NCBI GenBank assembly: GCA_963662515.1
Contig: OY759675.1
Coordinates: 4,092,001 to 4,156,000, forward strand
Source of the DNA: JAFGDI01 sp963662515
GTDB lineage: Bacteria > Planctomycetota > Phycisphaerae > Sedimentisphaerales > SM23-30
Length of the DNA stretch: 64,000 bases
Reading direction: 5' to 3'
Below the pieces are notes generated by a model. That model had not been told where the DNA came from and made no database searches. It saw nothing but the letters and a program-made list of their open reading frames with translations. This document shows positions 1-10,142 of the stretch, one piece after another (within the stretch, counting starts at the first letter, position 1; every line of letters begins with the position of its first letter). The translations under genes and the position numbers were made by a program.

Positions 1-375
1 CTCAGTATCCGGCAGTTGGGGAGACGATTGCGTGTTGTCGCCGCCCTGTTCATTTTGTGTATTATAATCAAGTTGAGGTTCATTAGCGGTGATAATCTCT
101 GCCAAAGAGTCATCGTCCGGCGTAACCTGCGGCAGTTCACTATCGCTCTGATGAGTCTGGTGGTCAGAATCGGTTATAGAGTCACCAGTATTTTCATTAT
201 TAACCAGAGTATCGCCGGTGTCATCATTGATAGCCTGGCAGAAAGCCGCTGAAAGTTCCTGAGCACTTTCGCTAGCCGGTACTTCCTGCTGCTGAGATAT
301 ATCTTTATTATTATCGTCGCCCACTGTCACCTCTGAAAGTCTAACTGGAAATGCCGCCAACACAAGCAGCATCAT
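1..375 (-). CDS. Partial exported acidic protein (N-terminal 125 residues)
   Basis: The minus strand is open from the window edge up to an ATG-ATG pair at 375/372, with AGGTG a few bases upstream and an in-frame TAA just before that. The frame gives exactly 125 codons and runs off the left edge, so only the N-terminus is present. The first residues (MMLLVLAAFPVRLS) are hydrophobic and could be a short signal or anchor, although they lack the usual positive charge. The remainder is low complexity and rich in Asp, Glu, Gln, Asn and Ser, with no recognisable domain. I do not recognise the family. It may be a disordered linker of a larger envelope protein. It lies downstream of folC on the same strand, but a terminator separates them. 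Confidence 0.5.
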   Translation of the reverse strand, partial: MMLLVLAAFPVRLSEVTVGDDNNKDISQQQEVPASESAQELSAAFCQAINDDTGDTLVNNENTGDSITDSDHQTHQSDSELPQVTPDDDSLAEIITANEPQLDYNTQNEQGGDNTQSSPQLPDTE

Positions 376-484
376 AAACACCTGATTTTACAGGCTCAAG
401 AGCAAATATAAAGGAAAATCTGAGATAGTCAGTTAATAAGTATGCGTGTCGAACGAGGTGAGTGCTTGTAATAAGTATAAAAAG

Positions 485-520
485 AAAAAAGACAGTCCTG
501 CACATGGGACTGTCTTTTTT
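485..520 (-). terminator. Rho-independent terminator after folC
   Basis: An 8-bp perfect stem, GACAGTCC (491-498) with GGACTGTC (507-514), is flanked by an A-run on one side and a T-run on the other. It can therefore stop transcription in both directions. It lies 31 bases past the folC stop and separates folC from the partial gene further left. Confidence 0.85.
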
Positions 521-550
521 AATGATTATGATAATATTAAAGCCGGGTTG

Positions 551-2050
551 TTATTTTCTGGCGGCTTCTTTTGCAGCTTCTTTAGCGGCCTCCTGGGCTG
601 CCTCTTCGGCATTTTTAGCGTCCATGATCCTTTTAGCTTCACCGACGAGGTAGAAGCTGCCGGTAACACAGATAATATCGCCCTTTGAAACGGCTGGTTC
701 TGCGATCTCCATAGCTTTGCGGAAAGTGAGTGCTGTCTGGCACATTTTACCGCTGAGTTCGGTGTATTTAGCGGCCAGCAGCTCGGGGTCCATTGAGCGA
801 GGCGACTTGATACGGGTGAAAATGACCTTATCAGCGCCATATCTGAGCTCTTTGAGCATGCCGTCAACATCTTTATCTTCGCAACAGCCGAAAATTACGA
901 CCATAGAGTCATAAGGAATATGCTGGCCAATAGCCTGAATGAGAGCACGCAGACTGGCGGAATTATGAGCGGCATCGATCATAACCCTGGGGTCTTCGTT
1001 AACGATCTCCATGCGGCCTGAGATTTTCGTGGCTGCAAGTCCTTTAACGACAAGTTCATGGTCAAATTTATAACCTTTAGCCTTTAGTACATCGAGCATA
1101 GAGAGAGCCAGTCCGCAGTTTTGGGCTTGATGCTCACCATAAAGCGGTACAGGGAGATGTTCATAGAGGCTGTGAGGTGTGCTGAGGCAAATACGGTTAT
1201 GCGGTCCGAGTTCGCGGGACGACTCGAACCGGCAGGAGAAATCGATCTCTTTGCCGGTAACGGTAATCGGAGCCTTCATGGCAAGTGCCTGCTTACGAAT
1301 AACGGCCATAGCATCGGGTTCCTGCATAACAGAAACAACCGGTACTCCCTTTTTGATGATGCCGGCCTTTTCGGCGGCGATGAGAGCAACAGTATTGCCA
1401 AGCTGACGATGATGATCGATGCTGATGCTGGTAATACCAGTTACGATGGGGTTAACGACATTAGTACTGTCGAGCCTGCCACCAAGCCCGGTTTCGAATA
1501 TAGCGAAATCGACTTTTTCTTTAGCAAAAAACATCATAGACATAGCCGTCATGATCTCAAAGAAAGTGGGCGGGTCATCGTGCATAGACTTAACGACCAC
1601 GGCGGCCTTTTTGATGAGCTTTGTCATTTCCTCTTCGGTGATCATCTGGCCGTCAATCTGAATGCGTTCGCGGATATCGAGCACATGCGGCGAGGTGTAA
1701 AGTCCTGTTTTATAGCCATTTGCGGTAAGCATACTGGCGAGCATAGTACAGGTTGACCCCTTACCTTTAGTGCCTGCGACATGAATAGCGACTAGTTTTT
1801 CGTGTGGATCTTTCAGGTGATCCAGCAGTCTATACATGCGGTCGAGGTTGAAGGTATCGGTGTTATATCGGAAGCGCTTGGCGTTCTCGTAGTTGGTATT
1901 GCTAAAGAGGAATTCGAGAGCTTCTTCGTAAGTCTTAATAACAGAGCTTTTCTTAGCTGCTTTTGATTTGTCATTATTGAGTTCTGATTCCAGAACAACA
2001 GTTTCGTTTTTGCTCTTAGGAGCACGCCTTTTTTTCTCGGTGATTGGCAT
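551..2050 (-). CDS. folC: Bifunctional folylpolyglutamate synthase / dihydrofolate synthase
   Basis: FolC adds glutamate to dihydropteroate and to reduced folates with ATP, in the cytoplasm, completing folate synthesis and retaining folates in the cell. The P-loop AGTKGKGST is followed by the family stretch GYKTGLYTSPHV; FETGLGGRLDSTN, SIDHH and the C-domain MIDAAHN motif are all visible. At 499 residues it is longer than the usual 420-440. The extra length is a Lys/Glu-rich N-terminal leader of about 35 residues and an Ala/Glu/Lys tail of about 20 residues that looks like a charged helix. The ATG at 2050 is preceded by GTAGAGAAAG. The gene appears to be a single transcription unit ending in the terminator at 485-520. 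Confidence 0.93.
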   Translation of the reverse strand: MPITEKKRRAPKSKNETVVLESELNNDKSKAAKKSSVIKTYEEALEFLFSNTNYENAKRFRYNTDTFNLDRMYRLLDHLKDPHEKLVAIHVAGTKGKGSTCTMLASMLTANGYKTGLYTSPHVLDIRERIQIDGQMITEEEMTKLIKKAAVVVKSMHDDPPTFFEIMTAMSMMFFAKEKVDFAIFETGLGGRLDSTNVVNPIVTGITSISIDHHRQLGNTVALIAAEKAGIIKKGVPVVSVMQEPDAMAVIRKQALAMKAPITVTGKEIDFSCRFESSRELGPHNRICLSTPHSLYEHLPVPLYGEHQAQNCGLALSMLDVLKAKGYKFDHELVVKGLAATKISGRMEIVNEDPRVMIDAAHNSASLRALIQAIGQHIPYDSMVVIFGCCEDKDVDGMLKELRYGADKVIFTRIKSPRSMDPELLAAKYTELSGKMCQTALTFRKAMEIAEPAVSKGDIICVTGSFYLVGEAKRIMDAKNAEEAAQEAAKEAAKEAARK

Positions 2051-2556
2051 CTTTCTCTACTTTTAATCAAAAGTCTGTTATTGATCCCGCAGCTTGTTTA
2101 CAACAGGTCATATAACCACAAGCAGACCTGTAACGGCGGCAATAACAAACGCCCCATAGTGTGGTGTGTACGCAATGTGTAAGAGCAAGGTCAAAAGCCA
2201 GGCTAAAACAGCAAACTTAAGCTTGTACTCTTACTATACCATCAAATACCCCGGCAGGTTCAATTATTCTCTGGTCAGAAGGGTGATTCCTGTCTGACAG
2301 AGAGTAAAGACACCTACAGGTTCAATGATTATACTGAAAAATGGGAAAAAATCAAGACATTTCCACATATGGGTCAATAGTAACCATAATGCGTCGATAT
2401 TTGGTAGCACCATTGTTGTTTCTATAATGAATACAGTGACTTATAAAAATGTGGGGGAAATGGTGAAATAACCGGAATACGCAGAGTGGCCAAGCCGTAA
2501 TCGAACGCGATAAGAAAAATGTAACAGGTGACAGGTAAGAAGCTAAGGATTTATTT
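2051..2556. other. Intergenic region upstream of folC
   Basis: No convincing gene is seen. On the minus strand at 2108-2230 there are 40 sense codons encoding two hydrophobic stretches (for example AVLAWLLTLLLHIAY), but the frame is bounded by TAA and TGA and has no ATG or GTG start, so it is at most a remnant. Two AGGTTCAAT(G/T)ATT-like words occur near 2256 and 2319. The folC promoter must lie here but no clear box pair was recognised. Confidence 0.4.
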
Positions 2557-2707
2557 GGTATTCGCTGCGTTCATGGCTAGAGAATCGACTGAAGGGCGTG
2601 TTGTCCAGAAGAATAATACTGCTTTTCGCATAACTATTATGCCAATATGCTCAACATAACTAGCAATGCTACACTAAAAATCTCAAGCAGGGATGCTTGA
2701 GCTACCT
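2557..2707 (+). repeat. Dispersed ~150-bp repeat, copy A
   Basis: This stretch matches 16102-16254 almost base for base, starting GGTATTCGCT and ending GAGCTACCT. Shared internal words include TTTTCGCATAA, ATTATGCCAATATGC and CAACATAACT. It ends in the small hairpin element AATCTCAAGC...GCTTGAGCTACCT (2679-2707), which also occurs alone elsewhere in the window. It has no coding capacity and looks like a non-autonomous, MITE-like element. The right end is cut by the terminator of the giant gene. Confidence 0.75.
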
Positions 2708-2712
2708 GACGA

Positions 2713-2745
2713 AAAAAGGCTCCCAGCCGGAGCTGAGAGCCTTTC
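2713..2745 (-). terminator. Terminator of the giant surface-protein gene
   Basis: On the minus strand, AGGCTC...GAGCCT forms a stem with an inner CAGC/GCTG pair, followed by TTTTTT. It lies about 75 bases past the stop of the giant gene, between that gene and repeat copy A. Confidence 0.8.
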
Positions 2746-2817
2746 GTTCTAACAAATCTTAATTTGAATTTGGATTTGTACTTATTTGTAATTTTACAGA
2801 ATATTATTCTGTCAGAA

Positions 2818-5800
2818 TTACAGCTGGATGTAAGAGTTGATGATCTTAACTGGGTTGTAAGAACCGTTAAGACTAACAACAGCTGAACCAGCAACAACGG
2901 CATCGTCAATATCGAAGTCGATATTAGTACCACCAACATTAGCAAGAATTGTATTCTTGATTATGCTTGGCTTGCCCTTGTAGTTCTGCTGAACATTCAA
3001 CTGAGCCACATTACCACCAACAGTAGTATTGCTGATAACAGCACCCTCAAGTTCGTTAGTTACATTACCACTGACAAATGCGTTGTTGATCTTGGCAGCT
3101 GACAGGTCAGTAATGTTTCCACCGATGAAGAGGTTGTTAATTGATACTGCACTGGCAGAAGTAATAGTGCCTTCAACATCGATCTTGTTGATCTTGCTGG
3201 CAGCAAAAGCACCGGCAGTAGTTTCAACATCAACATTAGTGATAGACTGAGCAGTGATATTACCAACAGCACCGAAGTAACCGTTAGCAAGACCGCGACC
3301 AGCCAGAATGTTACCGGCAGTACCGTTTACAAATACATTCTTGATATTGCTGTCAATGTCAGTGATATTACCAACATTACCATCAACAGTCAGGCCTGTG
3401 ATCTGTACACGAGGAGCAACAGTGATATCTGGGAGGTTAGCAGTACCAACATTATCGAAATCGATAAAGTCGTTAGCTGTTTCACGACCCTTGATCATCT
3501 GCTGGCCATACTTGGCGGCAGCCTTCATATCGCGAACTTCCAGAGCGGTATCAGACTCAACAGAGATAACCTGAGTTGAACCCTTACCAACCAGTTCGAT
3601 ACCAGAAACCTGGCCGAACAGTGAGCTGACAGTAGCAGTTACGCCGCTGCCAGTTACATATACATACTGACCAACACCGTCATTAGCTGAGTTTGGTACG
3701 AGGTAAACGGCGTCCTTGGTTACTGATGCCGGAGCAGCAGCAGAAAGGGCGATACCGTTCTTATCAGTTGCTTCTGTGTAAGTAGCACCTGAGAGGTTAG
3801 CTGTAGCAACAGAACCCCAAACTTCGATATCAGCCACATTCGGTTCACCGATCAGATATACATCTGAATCGCTCAGAACAACGCTACCTGTCCAGTTGCC
3901 CTCAACCACGAGGTCATCGATATCGTCCTGGGCAGTGAACGAACCAGAGAGGTTACCTTCAACTGTAAGGTCAACGATAGAACCAGGGTTGTTTATATCA
4001 CCCAGGAAGGTGATAGTACCAGCCAGGTCGCCATCAACGATAACATCAGTAGCGATGTTACCATCAGTTTCATCAACTGTCACAGATGAACCAGCAACTG
4101 AGTTGTAAACTGTCAGGTCAGCAACCGCCAGAGTTACATAGGTTGTAGCTCCAACTATAGTTACATCTTCAAGAGAAGCTGAAGCATAGCCTTCCATAGC
4201 GAAGTCAGCACCCAGGCTTACCAGAGCATCAGCAGCGAAGACATAATCATCTCTGAGATCATCTTCGTCACCAGCGCCGTAAGCATTGAGGTTACCAGAC
4301 ATCATGATATCGCCGATAGTGGCTTCAACATCAAATGTACCGGCATAACCACCAGCGGTATTGATAATACCAGCGAAGGTATAGGTTTCATCAACAGTGA
4401 TATCACCAGCAATATTGCCATCAGCAACGATGAGACCCAGGTTACCATCAACCACAGCTATATCAGATGTAATATCATCGAATGATGTTATATTACCAAT
4501 ATTACCATCAGTTGCAGATATACCAACACCAACAGAAGTAATATCACCAGCTTCAGCAGTTATACTGGTTATACCACCAGCAGTTGCAGTGATGAAATTG
4601 AAGTTCAAGGCTTCTTCAGCGAAGATAGCGCCGATTGAACCAGCGGTAATTGCAAAGTTAGCACCAGTTGAAATCTTAGCGGCACCACCATTGAAGGTTT
4701 CATAGATAGCACCGTCAACATCGAGACCGATAGCGGCGATATTGGCATCGTCATCAATTGTGACTGAGCCAAGCACACCGTCATTAGCTACCAGAGGTGT
4801 TGATGGGTCATCAACAGTAATAGCAACATCAACTGTGTCACCAGCATAGATAGCACCAACAGAGGCAGAGCTTATAGCTATAGTCTCAGCACCACCGCTG
4901 TTAGCATCATGCAGAACCATATTAGTAATGGTCAGAGTCTGAGCATTGGTTGTAGCAGTTGAATCAAAGGCCAGTGAACCAAATGTAGCAGCGTCAAGAG
5001 CGGTTACATCTACATATGTTGTGCCATCGATAACAATGTCACCGGTTGAGTCATCACCGAGGTTACCGGTAATACCCAGGCTGAGGCTTGGAACGGTCAG
5101 ACCGACAACATCATCACCCTGAGTGTTAGTTACGGTCAGATGACCATCACCAATGGTTATGCTGGCGAACAGCACTTCCATAGTAACAGCAGCGCCAAGC
5201 GTATCAATTACATTAAGAGCGGTCATATTACCAGTTACTGTCAGAGTTGAAGTAGCTGAACCAACGATACCGTCACCAGTATCATCAGTCAGGGTAATAG
5301 TACCGGCATCACCATCAATTGAAATGACTGAGCCGAAATCACCGGAGATGGTAATATCGCCAACATCGCCAACAGAGCTTATTGTACCGAGCATATCACC
5401 AGTGATGGTAATATCATCAGAACCTTCAAAGCTCAGAGTTGATGTAGCAGCTATAGAACCAACAGTAATATCATCAGCGATTTCACCGGCAGACACAGTT
5501 ACACCAGCACCAACAGCACCGATTACCAGGTCATTACCAGCACCAATAACATCACCAACAGTAATATTACCGGTTACATCCTCGCCAGCACCAAGTGACA
5601 CTGTACCTGTTACATCACCAAGAGTAACAGCAGCACCAACAGCACCGGTTACAGTTACATCACCGGTCACATCACCAGCAGTAATTGTACCAGTCACATC
5701 ACCAGTAATAGCGATGCTTCCTGTCATATCAGCAAAAGTGAGTGCGCCGGAGATAACTTCGCCAACACCACCTATAGTAATATTGCCAGCATCTTCACCA

Positions 5801-8800
5801 AAGGTCAGATCGCCAGTAACACTACCTGTAATGGTAATATCGCCGGTAATCGCTGAAAGGTTAGTATCTGCAGTAATATCATCGATAGTGAGTGCACCAC
5901 CAGTAGCACCAGTAAGCACACCAGCAGCATAAGTTACAGAACCAGCCAGATCTGCGTCACCGGTTACGGTAACCAAACTGAGGTTTGATGTGCCATCATT
6001 GCTGAACTTGCCAGCAGCCTTAGCAGCAACAACCTCGTTAATACCGCCGTTAGAGAGCGGCAGAGCAAATGTGCCTTCAGCAGCTACAGCATTCGGGTCA
6101 GCACCAGGAGTGGTAGCTGAATCGGTTTTTGCATCGGCATTGACCAGTGAGGTTATGTTAGCAGCAGCAATAACGCTGATACTGTCAACTGAGACTGTGC
6201 CAGTTATGTCGTCCTGAACCAGGAGGGCTACAATAGAAGAGCCGGCACCGAATGACAGAGAGGCAGCATCACCTTCAACCGTAACGGTATTGAGCTTGTT
6301 GTAGCCAGCAGTAACCGTTGCAGCAGCGAAGCTCAGACCAGCCAGGTCGAAATCATCAGCAACTACTTCACCATCAAGGTCAACAGTAGTCAGGGCCAGA
6401 TTAAGAGCGGTGTTAGTTGAGCGGGTAGAAACTATGCCAGCCTTATTATCAGTGCCGCCATTGGTAAGAGTAAAGGTAACAGCAAACAGGTCGGTAGAAA
6501 CAGCGTTGTCAGAAGCGATCTCATATACTACGCTGTTGTCAGTAACACTGAAAACTACACCACTAACAGCAACCTGAGCACCAGCTACGATAGTAGCAGT
6601 GCCAGCGTCAGCATCAATATCACCCGTTGCGGAAATCACGCCGATAGTACCGGCTGTGGCTTCGATCTTCTTGCCACTGGCGATAGTAATATCTTCGGTG
6701 TCATTTATAATTTCACCATCACTGGCTGTTATTGTTCCAATATTACCAGCGGTTGCAACAACATCACCATCTATAATTATAGATCCCTCGGAAGCTATGT
6801 TACCAATGCCACCAGCAGTTACGGTTAAACCTAAGGCATCTATAGTTATGTTACCACCAGCAGTAATATCTCCTAAACCGCCAGCAGTAATTGTCATTAA
6901 ACCTGTGGTTTCAAAAGTTGTGCCGGCTGTAATATCGCCAATACCACCAGCAGTAACTGTTACAGTACCAAGTTCAACAGAAGTATCAGCGGTAATGTTA
7001 CCAACACCAGTACCAGAGGTCAGAGCTCCAACTACAACATTGGCACCATCAGCAATAATATTGCCAATTGCCTGATCGGCTGTCAGAGTTGTAATATCAA
7101 TATAACCACCTGCAGTAAGATTTCCTATGCTGCCGGTATTGTTAGTGTCTGTGTCCGGTGCAGAGAGAGTAGCAACATCAAGGTCACCACCAACAGTTAT
7201 ATTGCTGATCGAGCCATTGGTAGCGGTTATTGCTGTTGCAAGAAGATCACCATCGATATTACCAATGGTTACACTATCATCTGCAATAACATTATCTAAC
7301 CAATAGATATATGATATGGTTTCACTGGTAGTTGAGAAGGTGATATTTTCACCGGTCAGGTTAATAGTATCATCACCATCGGCATCAATCTGATTGCCAA
7401 CAGTAAGTACCAGATCACCATCGTTATCAGTATCTGAGTCAGCGGTGATAGCTATAGTGTCACCACCACTACCATCAATTCCACCAGTCAGAGTAATAGT
7501 AACATCAGCAGTAGCCTGTACGGTTACACCAGCAGTAGCAGCAATCGAACCAGCTGTCATAACCAGAGAGCCGCCAGCGGCAGTTATGTTACCATTAACA
7601 GCACCAACTACACCAAGATCAGCAATGCCAGCGGCTGAAGTAACATTACCAGTCAGACCGCCGCCAATGTCAATAGCATTAGCCAGAGAGCCAGCTACGA
7701 TCTTATTGCCACCACCAGTTACGCTTCCAGTAATGTCAATAGCACCAATAGCACCGGCTGTAGCTTCGAGCTTGGCAGACAGGTCACCACCAATGTCAAC
7801 TGTACCGATAGTTGTAGCAGCAGTGATTGCACCAGAAACATTAGTAGTAACATTTATATTACCAATAGCTCCTGTTGAGGCAGTAACTGTATCAGTAATG
7901 TTAGCAGCAGATACATTGCCAATAACAGTACCAGCAACAGTACCATCAATATCACCAGTAACAGCAACATTGCCAATAGTCGTTACAGCGGCAATCGAAG
8001 TAGTCACACCACCACCAACGGTTACATTACCAAGAGTGCCGGCTGAGCTCAGAGTTGCCACATCGCCAGTTACATTTACAGCAGCAATATTGCCAGCAGC
8101 AGATGTCAGAGAAGTTACATTACCTGTAACAGTGGTTGTACCACCAATACCCCGTGTGCTAAGAGTAGCAACATCACCAGCAACTGTCAGAGCACCGGTA
8201 ATTGCTGAGGTAGCAACTGTTCCTTCTGTTGCCTTAACGCTCAATGAAGCCACGCTTGTACCGTAGATTTCACTACCAGTTGTCAGAGTTGCACCGGCAC
8301 CTGTTATAGCACCAATAGTTGAAAGAGCATTAGCCTGAGTACCAGCACCAGCTTCTTCGCCGGCATATATCTTAAGATTTACCTTACCAGCAGTAGGAAG
8401 GGTTATCGCACCAATTGTACCATCAGCAACAGCACCTGCAAAGCTCACATCGCAATCAGCAGCAGCACTGCCGGTAAAGTTCTGGAGGTTAACAGTTCCA
8501 CCATTGATATCAGCAGATGTGTAGGCTGTTGTATCTGCGGTAAATGCCAGAGTATTGCTGCCATCACCACTACCAGTGAAATCTGTACCAGAAACTATAA
8601 CCACTGTCAGTGTATTAGCAGCGCCAAGATTTATGCCACTAAAATCGATTGAAGAAATCGCTTTATTGGTACCAATAATAACAGTAGCATCACCTGCTCC
8701 ATTAACAGTATCAGTAAACGACAGTGCGATACTCGCTGTATCAGCAACTGTTGTACCCTGCACTACATTAGCAATGGTCATTTTATCAAAACCACTAGAA

Positions 8801-9027
8801 TTCACATCCAGCATGAGCACGCCATCAGCAGTATCGACTGTATTGTCCGCTGCTGTATCCCATATCAGAATGTTGTCCTTAGTCAGGTCGGTGAACTCCA
8901 CCGCTGCCGGAGCGATACGATCTTCTAATTCCTCTACGCGGAATTTTTTCTGAGCAAGTCTTGCGAGAATATTTGTCTCGTTAGCTTTTCTTGCTCTCTT
9001 AATAATCTTACTAAGCCCGTTAGCCAT
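2818..9027 (-). CDS. Giant repetitive surface protein with N-terminal LEDRIAP tag
   Basis: This 2069-residue protein is probably cell-surface or secreted. A basic leader (residues 1-29: KIIKRARK, RLAQKK) is followed by VEELEDRIAPA at 31-41, a tag like the LEPR/LEDR-type N-terminal motifs of very large planctomycete extracellular proteins. The body is a long run of degenerate repeats of about 20 residues with alternating T, V, I, G, A and D, such as GDVTGTVSLGAGEDVTG, consistent with a right-handed beta-helix or adhesin stalk. Asp-rich patches (DSDTDNDGD) could bind calcium. Cysteine is nearly absent; one is seen near residue 190. The ATG at 9027 has AAAGGAG eight bases upstream. No catalytic domain is seen. 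The divergent operon at 10398-15790 encodes HlyD and M50 proteins that could handle its export; this is inference from position. Confidence 0.85.
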   Translation of the reverse strand: MANGLSKIIKRARKANETNILARLAQKKFRVEELEDRIAPAAVEFTDLTKDNILIWDTAADNTVDTADGVLMLDVNSSGFDKMTIANVVQGTTVADTASIALSFTDTVNGAGDATVIIGTNKAISSIDFSGINLGAANTLTVVIVSGTDFTGSGDGSNTLAFTADTTAYTSADINGGTVNLQNFTGSAAADCDVSFAGAVADGTIGAITLPTAGKVNLKIYAGEEAGAGTQANALSTIGAITGAGATLTTGSEIYGTSVASLSVKATEGTVATSAITGALTVAGDVATLSTRGIGGTTTVTGNVTSLTSAAGNIAAVNVTGDVATLSSAGTLGNVTVGGGVTTSIAAVTTIGNVAVTGDIDGTVAGTVIGNVSAANITDTVTASTGAIGNINVTTNVSGAITAATTIGTVDIGGDLSAKLEATAGAIGAIDITGSVTGGGNKIVAGSLANAIDIGGGLTGNVTSAAGIADLGVVGAVNGNITAAGGSLVMTAGSIAATAGVTVQATADVTITLTGGIDGSGGDTIAITADSDTDNDGDLVLTVGNQIDADGDDTINLTGENITFSTTSETISYIYWLDNVIADDSVTIGNIDGDLLATAITATNGSISNITVGGDLDVATLSAPDTDTNNTGSIGNLTAGGYIDITTLTADQAIGNIIADGANVVVGALTSGTGVGNITADTSVELGTVTVTAGGIGDITAGTTFETTGLMTITAGGLGDITAGGNITIDALGLTVTAGGIGNIASEGSIIIDGDVVATAGNIGTITASDGEIINDTEDITIASGKKIEATAGTIGVISATGDIDADAGTATIVAGAQVAVSGVVFSVTDNSVVYEIASDNAVSTDLFAVTFTLTNGGTDNKAGIVSTRSTNTALNLALTTVDLDGEVVADDFDLAGLSFAAATVTAGYNKLNTVTVEGDAASLSFGAGSSIVALLVQDDITGTVSVDSISVIAAANITSLVNADAKTDSATTPGADPNAVAAEGTFALPLSNGGINEVVAAKAAGKFSNDGTSNLSLVTVTGDADLAGSVTYAAGVLTGATGGALTIDDITADTNLSAITGDITITGSVTGDLTFGEDAGNITIGGVGEVISGALTFADMTGSIAITGDVTGTITAGDVTGDVTVTGAVGAAVTLGDVTGTVSLGAGEDVTGNITVGDVIGAGNDLVIGAVGAGVTVSAGEIADDITVGSIAATSTLSFEGSDDITITGDMLGTISSVGDVGDITISGDFGSVISIDGDAGTITLTDDTGDGIVGSATSTLTVTGNMTALNVIDTLGAAVTMEVLFASITIGDGHLTVTNTQGDDVVGLTVPSLSLGITGNLGDDSTGDIVIDGTTYVDVTALDAATFGSLAFDSTATTNAQTLTITNMVLHDANSGGAETIAISSASVGAIYAGDTVDVAITVDDPSTPLVANDGVLGSVTIDDDANIAAIGLDVDGAIYETFNGGAAKISTGANFAITAGSIGAIFAEEALNFNFITATAGGITSITAEAGDITSVGVGISATDGNIGNITSFDDITSDIAVVDGNLGLIVADGNIAGDITVDETYTFAGIINTAGGYAGTFDVEATIGDIMMSGNLNAYGAGDEDDLRDDYVFAADALVSLGADFAMEGYASASLEDVTIVGATTYVTLAVADLTVYNSVAGSSVTVDETDGNIATDVIVDGDLAGTITFLGDINNPGSIVDLTVEGNLSGSFTAQDDIDDLVVEGNWTGSVVLSDSDVYLIGEPNVADIEVWGSVATANLSGATYTEATDKNGIALSAAAPASVTKDAVYLVPNSANDGVGQYVYVTGSGVTATVSSLFGQVSGIELVGKGSTQVISVESDTALEVRDMKAAAKYGQQMIKGRETANDFIDFDNVGTANLPDITVAPRVQITGLTVDGNVGNITDIDSNIKNVFVNGTAGNILAGRGLANGYFGAVGNITAQSITNVDVETTAGAFAASKINKIDVEGTITSASAVSINNLFIGGNITDLSAAKINNAFVSGNVTNELEGAVISNTTVGGNVAQLNVQQNYKGKPSIIKNTILANVGGTNIDFDIDDAVVAGSAVVSLNGSYNPVKIINSYIQL

Positions 9028-9221
9028 AATTAAACTCCTTTATAAAAAATCGAAATTATTAATTCGTTTTTATATATGGTATTTATTTTGTTTGCTATTT
9101 TCTCCCCAGCAACACACTGAGGTATTAATATCAAAAATTAAAAAAAGATGTTAATGTTTTAGTTACCATGATTTACATCATATACGATCTATTTCTTTTC
9201 TGCCTTTTTAGTCAGATATTA

Positions 9222-9328
9222 GCAGGAATCCGGGCTATAGCCCGTCATTGAATCGCTGAATCTCGACTTCTGACGATCATAAGGCTCCTGTAGCAGGAGA
9301 ACAGACAGGCCAAGGCCTGCATTCCTGA
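9222..9328. repeat. Palindrome-rich block with short inverted ends
   Basis: The block starts GCAGGAAT and ends ATTCCTG, an inverted pair. Inside are the palindromes GGGCTATAGCCC (about 9233), GCTCCTGTAGCAGGAG (about 9284) and CAGGCCAAGGCCTG (about 9306). No second copy was seen in this window. It could be a decayed small mobile element or a structured 5' leader of the giant gene. Confidence 0.4.
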
Positions 9329-10117
9329 GAGATAACCGAGTAAGGCAGTTTGTTAAAAGAATATTGCAAAGCGGAGCATAAACCAGATTCAATTGGGTCA
9401 AACTCCGAAAACCATACAAAGAAACAAGCCGGTTGCTATTTACTTTTAAATGAGCACGCGCAGAGCCTGCGCTGTCTAGCGCAGTATCTCGTCATGTATT
9501 ATCTTACCAATACGGGTGCGAGCTTTAAGAATTTATAGAAAAAAATGAATTTTTTCTGAAAGATCAAAGCCCTTAAATTGTGACTATAGCATACGATATA
9601 GCATACAGGTCCAGATAACACACATTTCAATACTAATAACGAGCCAATTGCAAAGAAGCGCAACCCGACAGAATAAAATTCTGGTAAAAGAAAAAATTCA
9701 AACAACGAACAATCTTAATATTTGAGCAGCAATCCATTGCAACTAAACTAGATTTTTCCTCAGTCTATACAAACCCTTTATGTCAATGTTCTAAAAAACA
9801 GCGTTTTCAACACTGATAACAGCAATCTCCTGAGCCTCCTTCCCAGGCAGATTTATATTTCCCTGTGTAGCCACAGGCCGGGCATTGGTTGGCCTCCTGC
9901 CAAAAACAACCCGGAGATAACCATAAGATCGCAAAAGACCCTCATCTTTTTTTTGCTAAACCCTATAGTTTCTGCATTGTAAAAATCTCTTTATACTCCA
10001 GCTTTAGTAATATTTATACAAATTTAGTGATGAGTGTCAAACCAATTTTTGTGTTTTTCTTACCCATCTTGTTTAATCAGTATAAAATACTAACATATTC
10101 ATATAAATTAACAGTAT

Positions 10118-10142
10118 GTCCGATAAGTATATATTATCGGAC
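10118..10142. promoter_or_regulatory. Perfect inverted repeat upstream of the HlyD/M50 operon
   Basis: GTCCGATAA (10118-10126) and TTATCGGAC (10134-10142) form a perfect 9-bp inverted repeat with a 7-base AT-rich centre. No T-run follows on either strand, so an operator is more likely than a terminator. A further half-site-like CGATAA follows near 10152. The regulator is unknown. Confidence 0.35.

Noticed and set aside
1121..1756. 211-codon plus-strand frame opposite folC
   Set aside because: It is the antisense shadow of a clear folC; the protein has no family pattern.
5153..8266. Long plus-strand open frames (259 and 290 codons) opposite the giant gene
   Set aside because: They arise from the regular ACC/ACA/GCC pattern on the reverse of the beta-repeat gene; the products are Val/Pro/Ser/Thr low complexity with no ribosome sites.
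9830..9900. Possible cobalamin-like riboswitch
   Set aside because: A few GC-rich words resemble conserved boxes, but the order and spacing do not fit and no B12-related gene follows.
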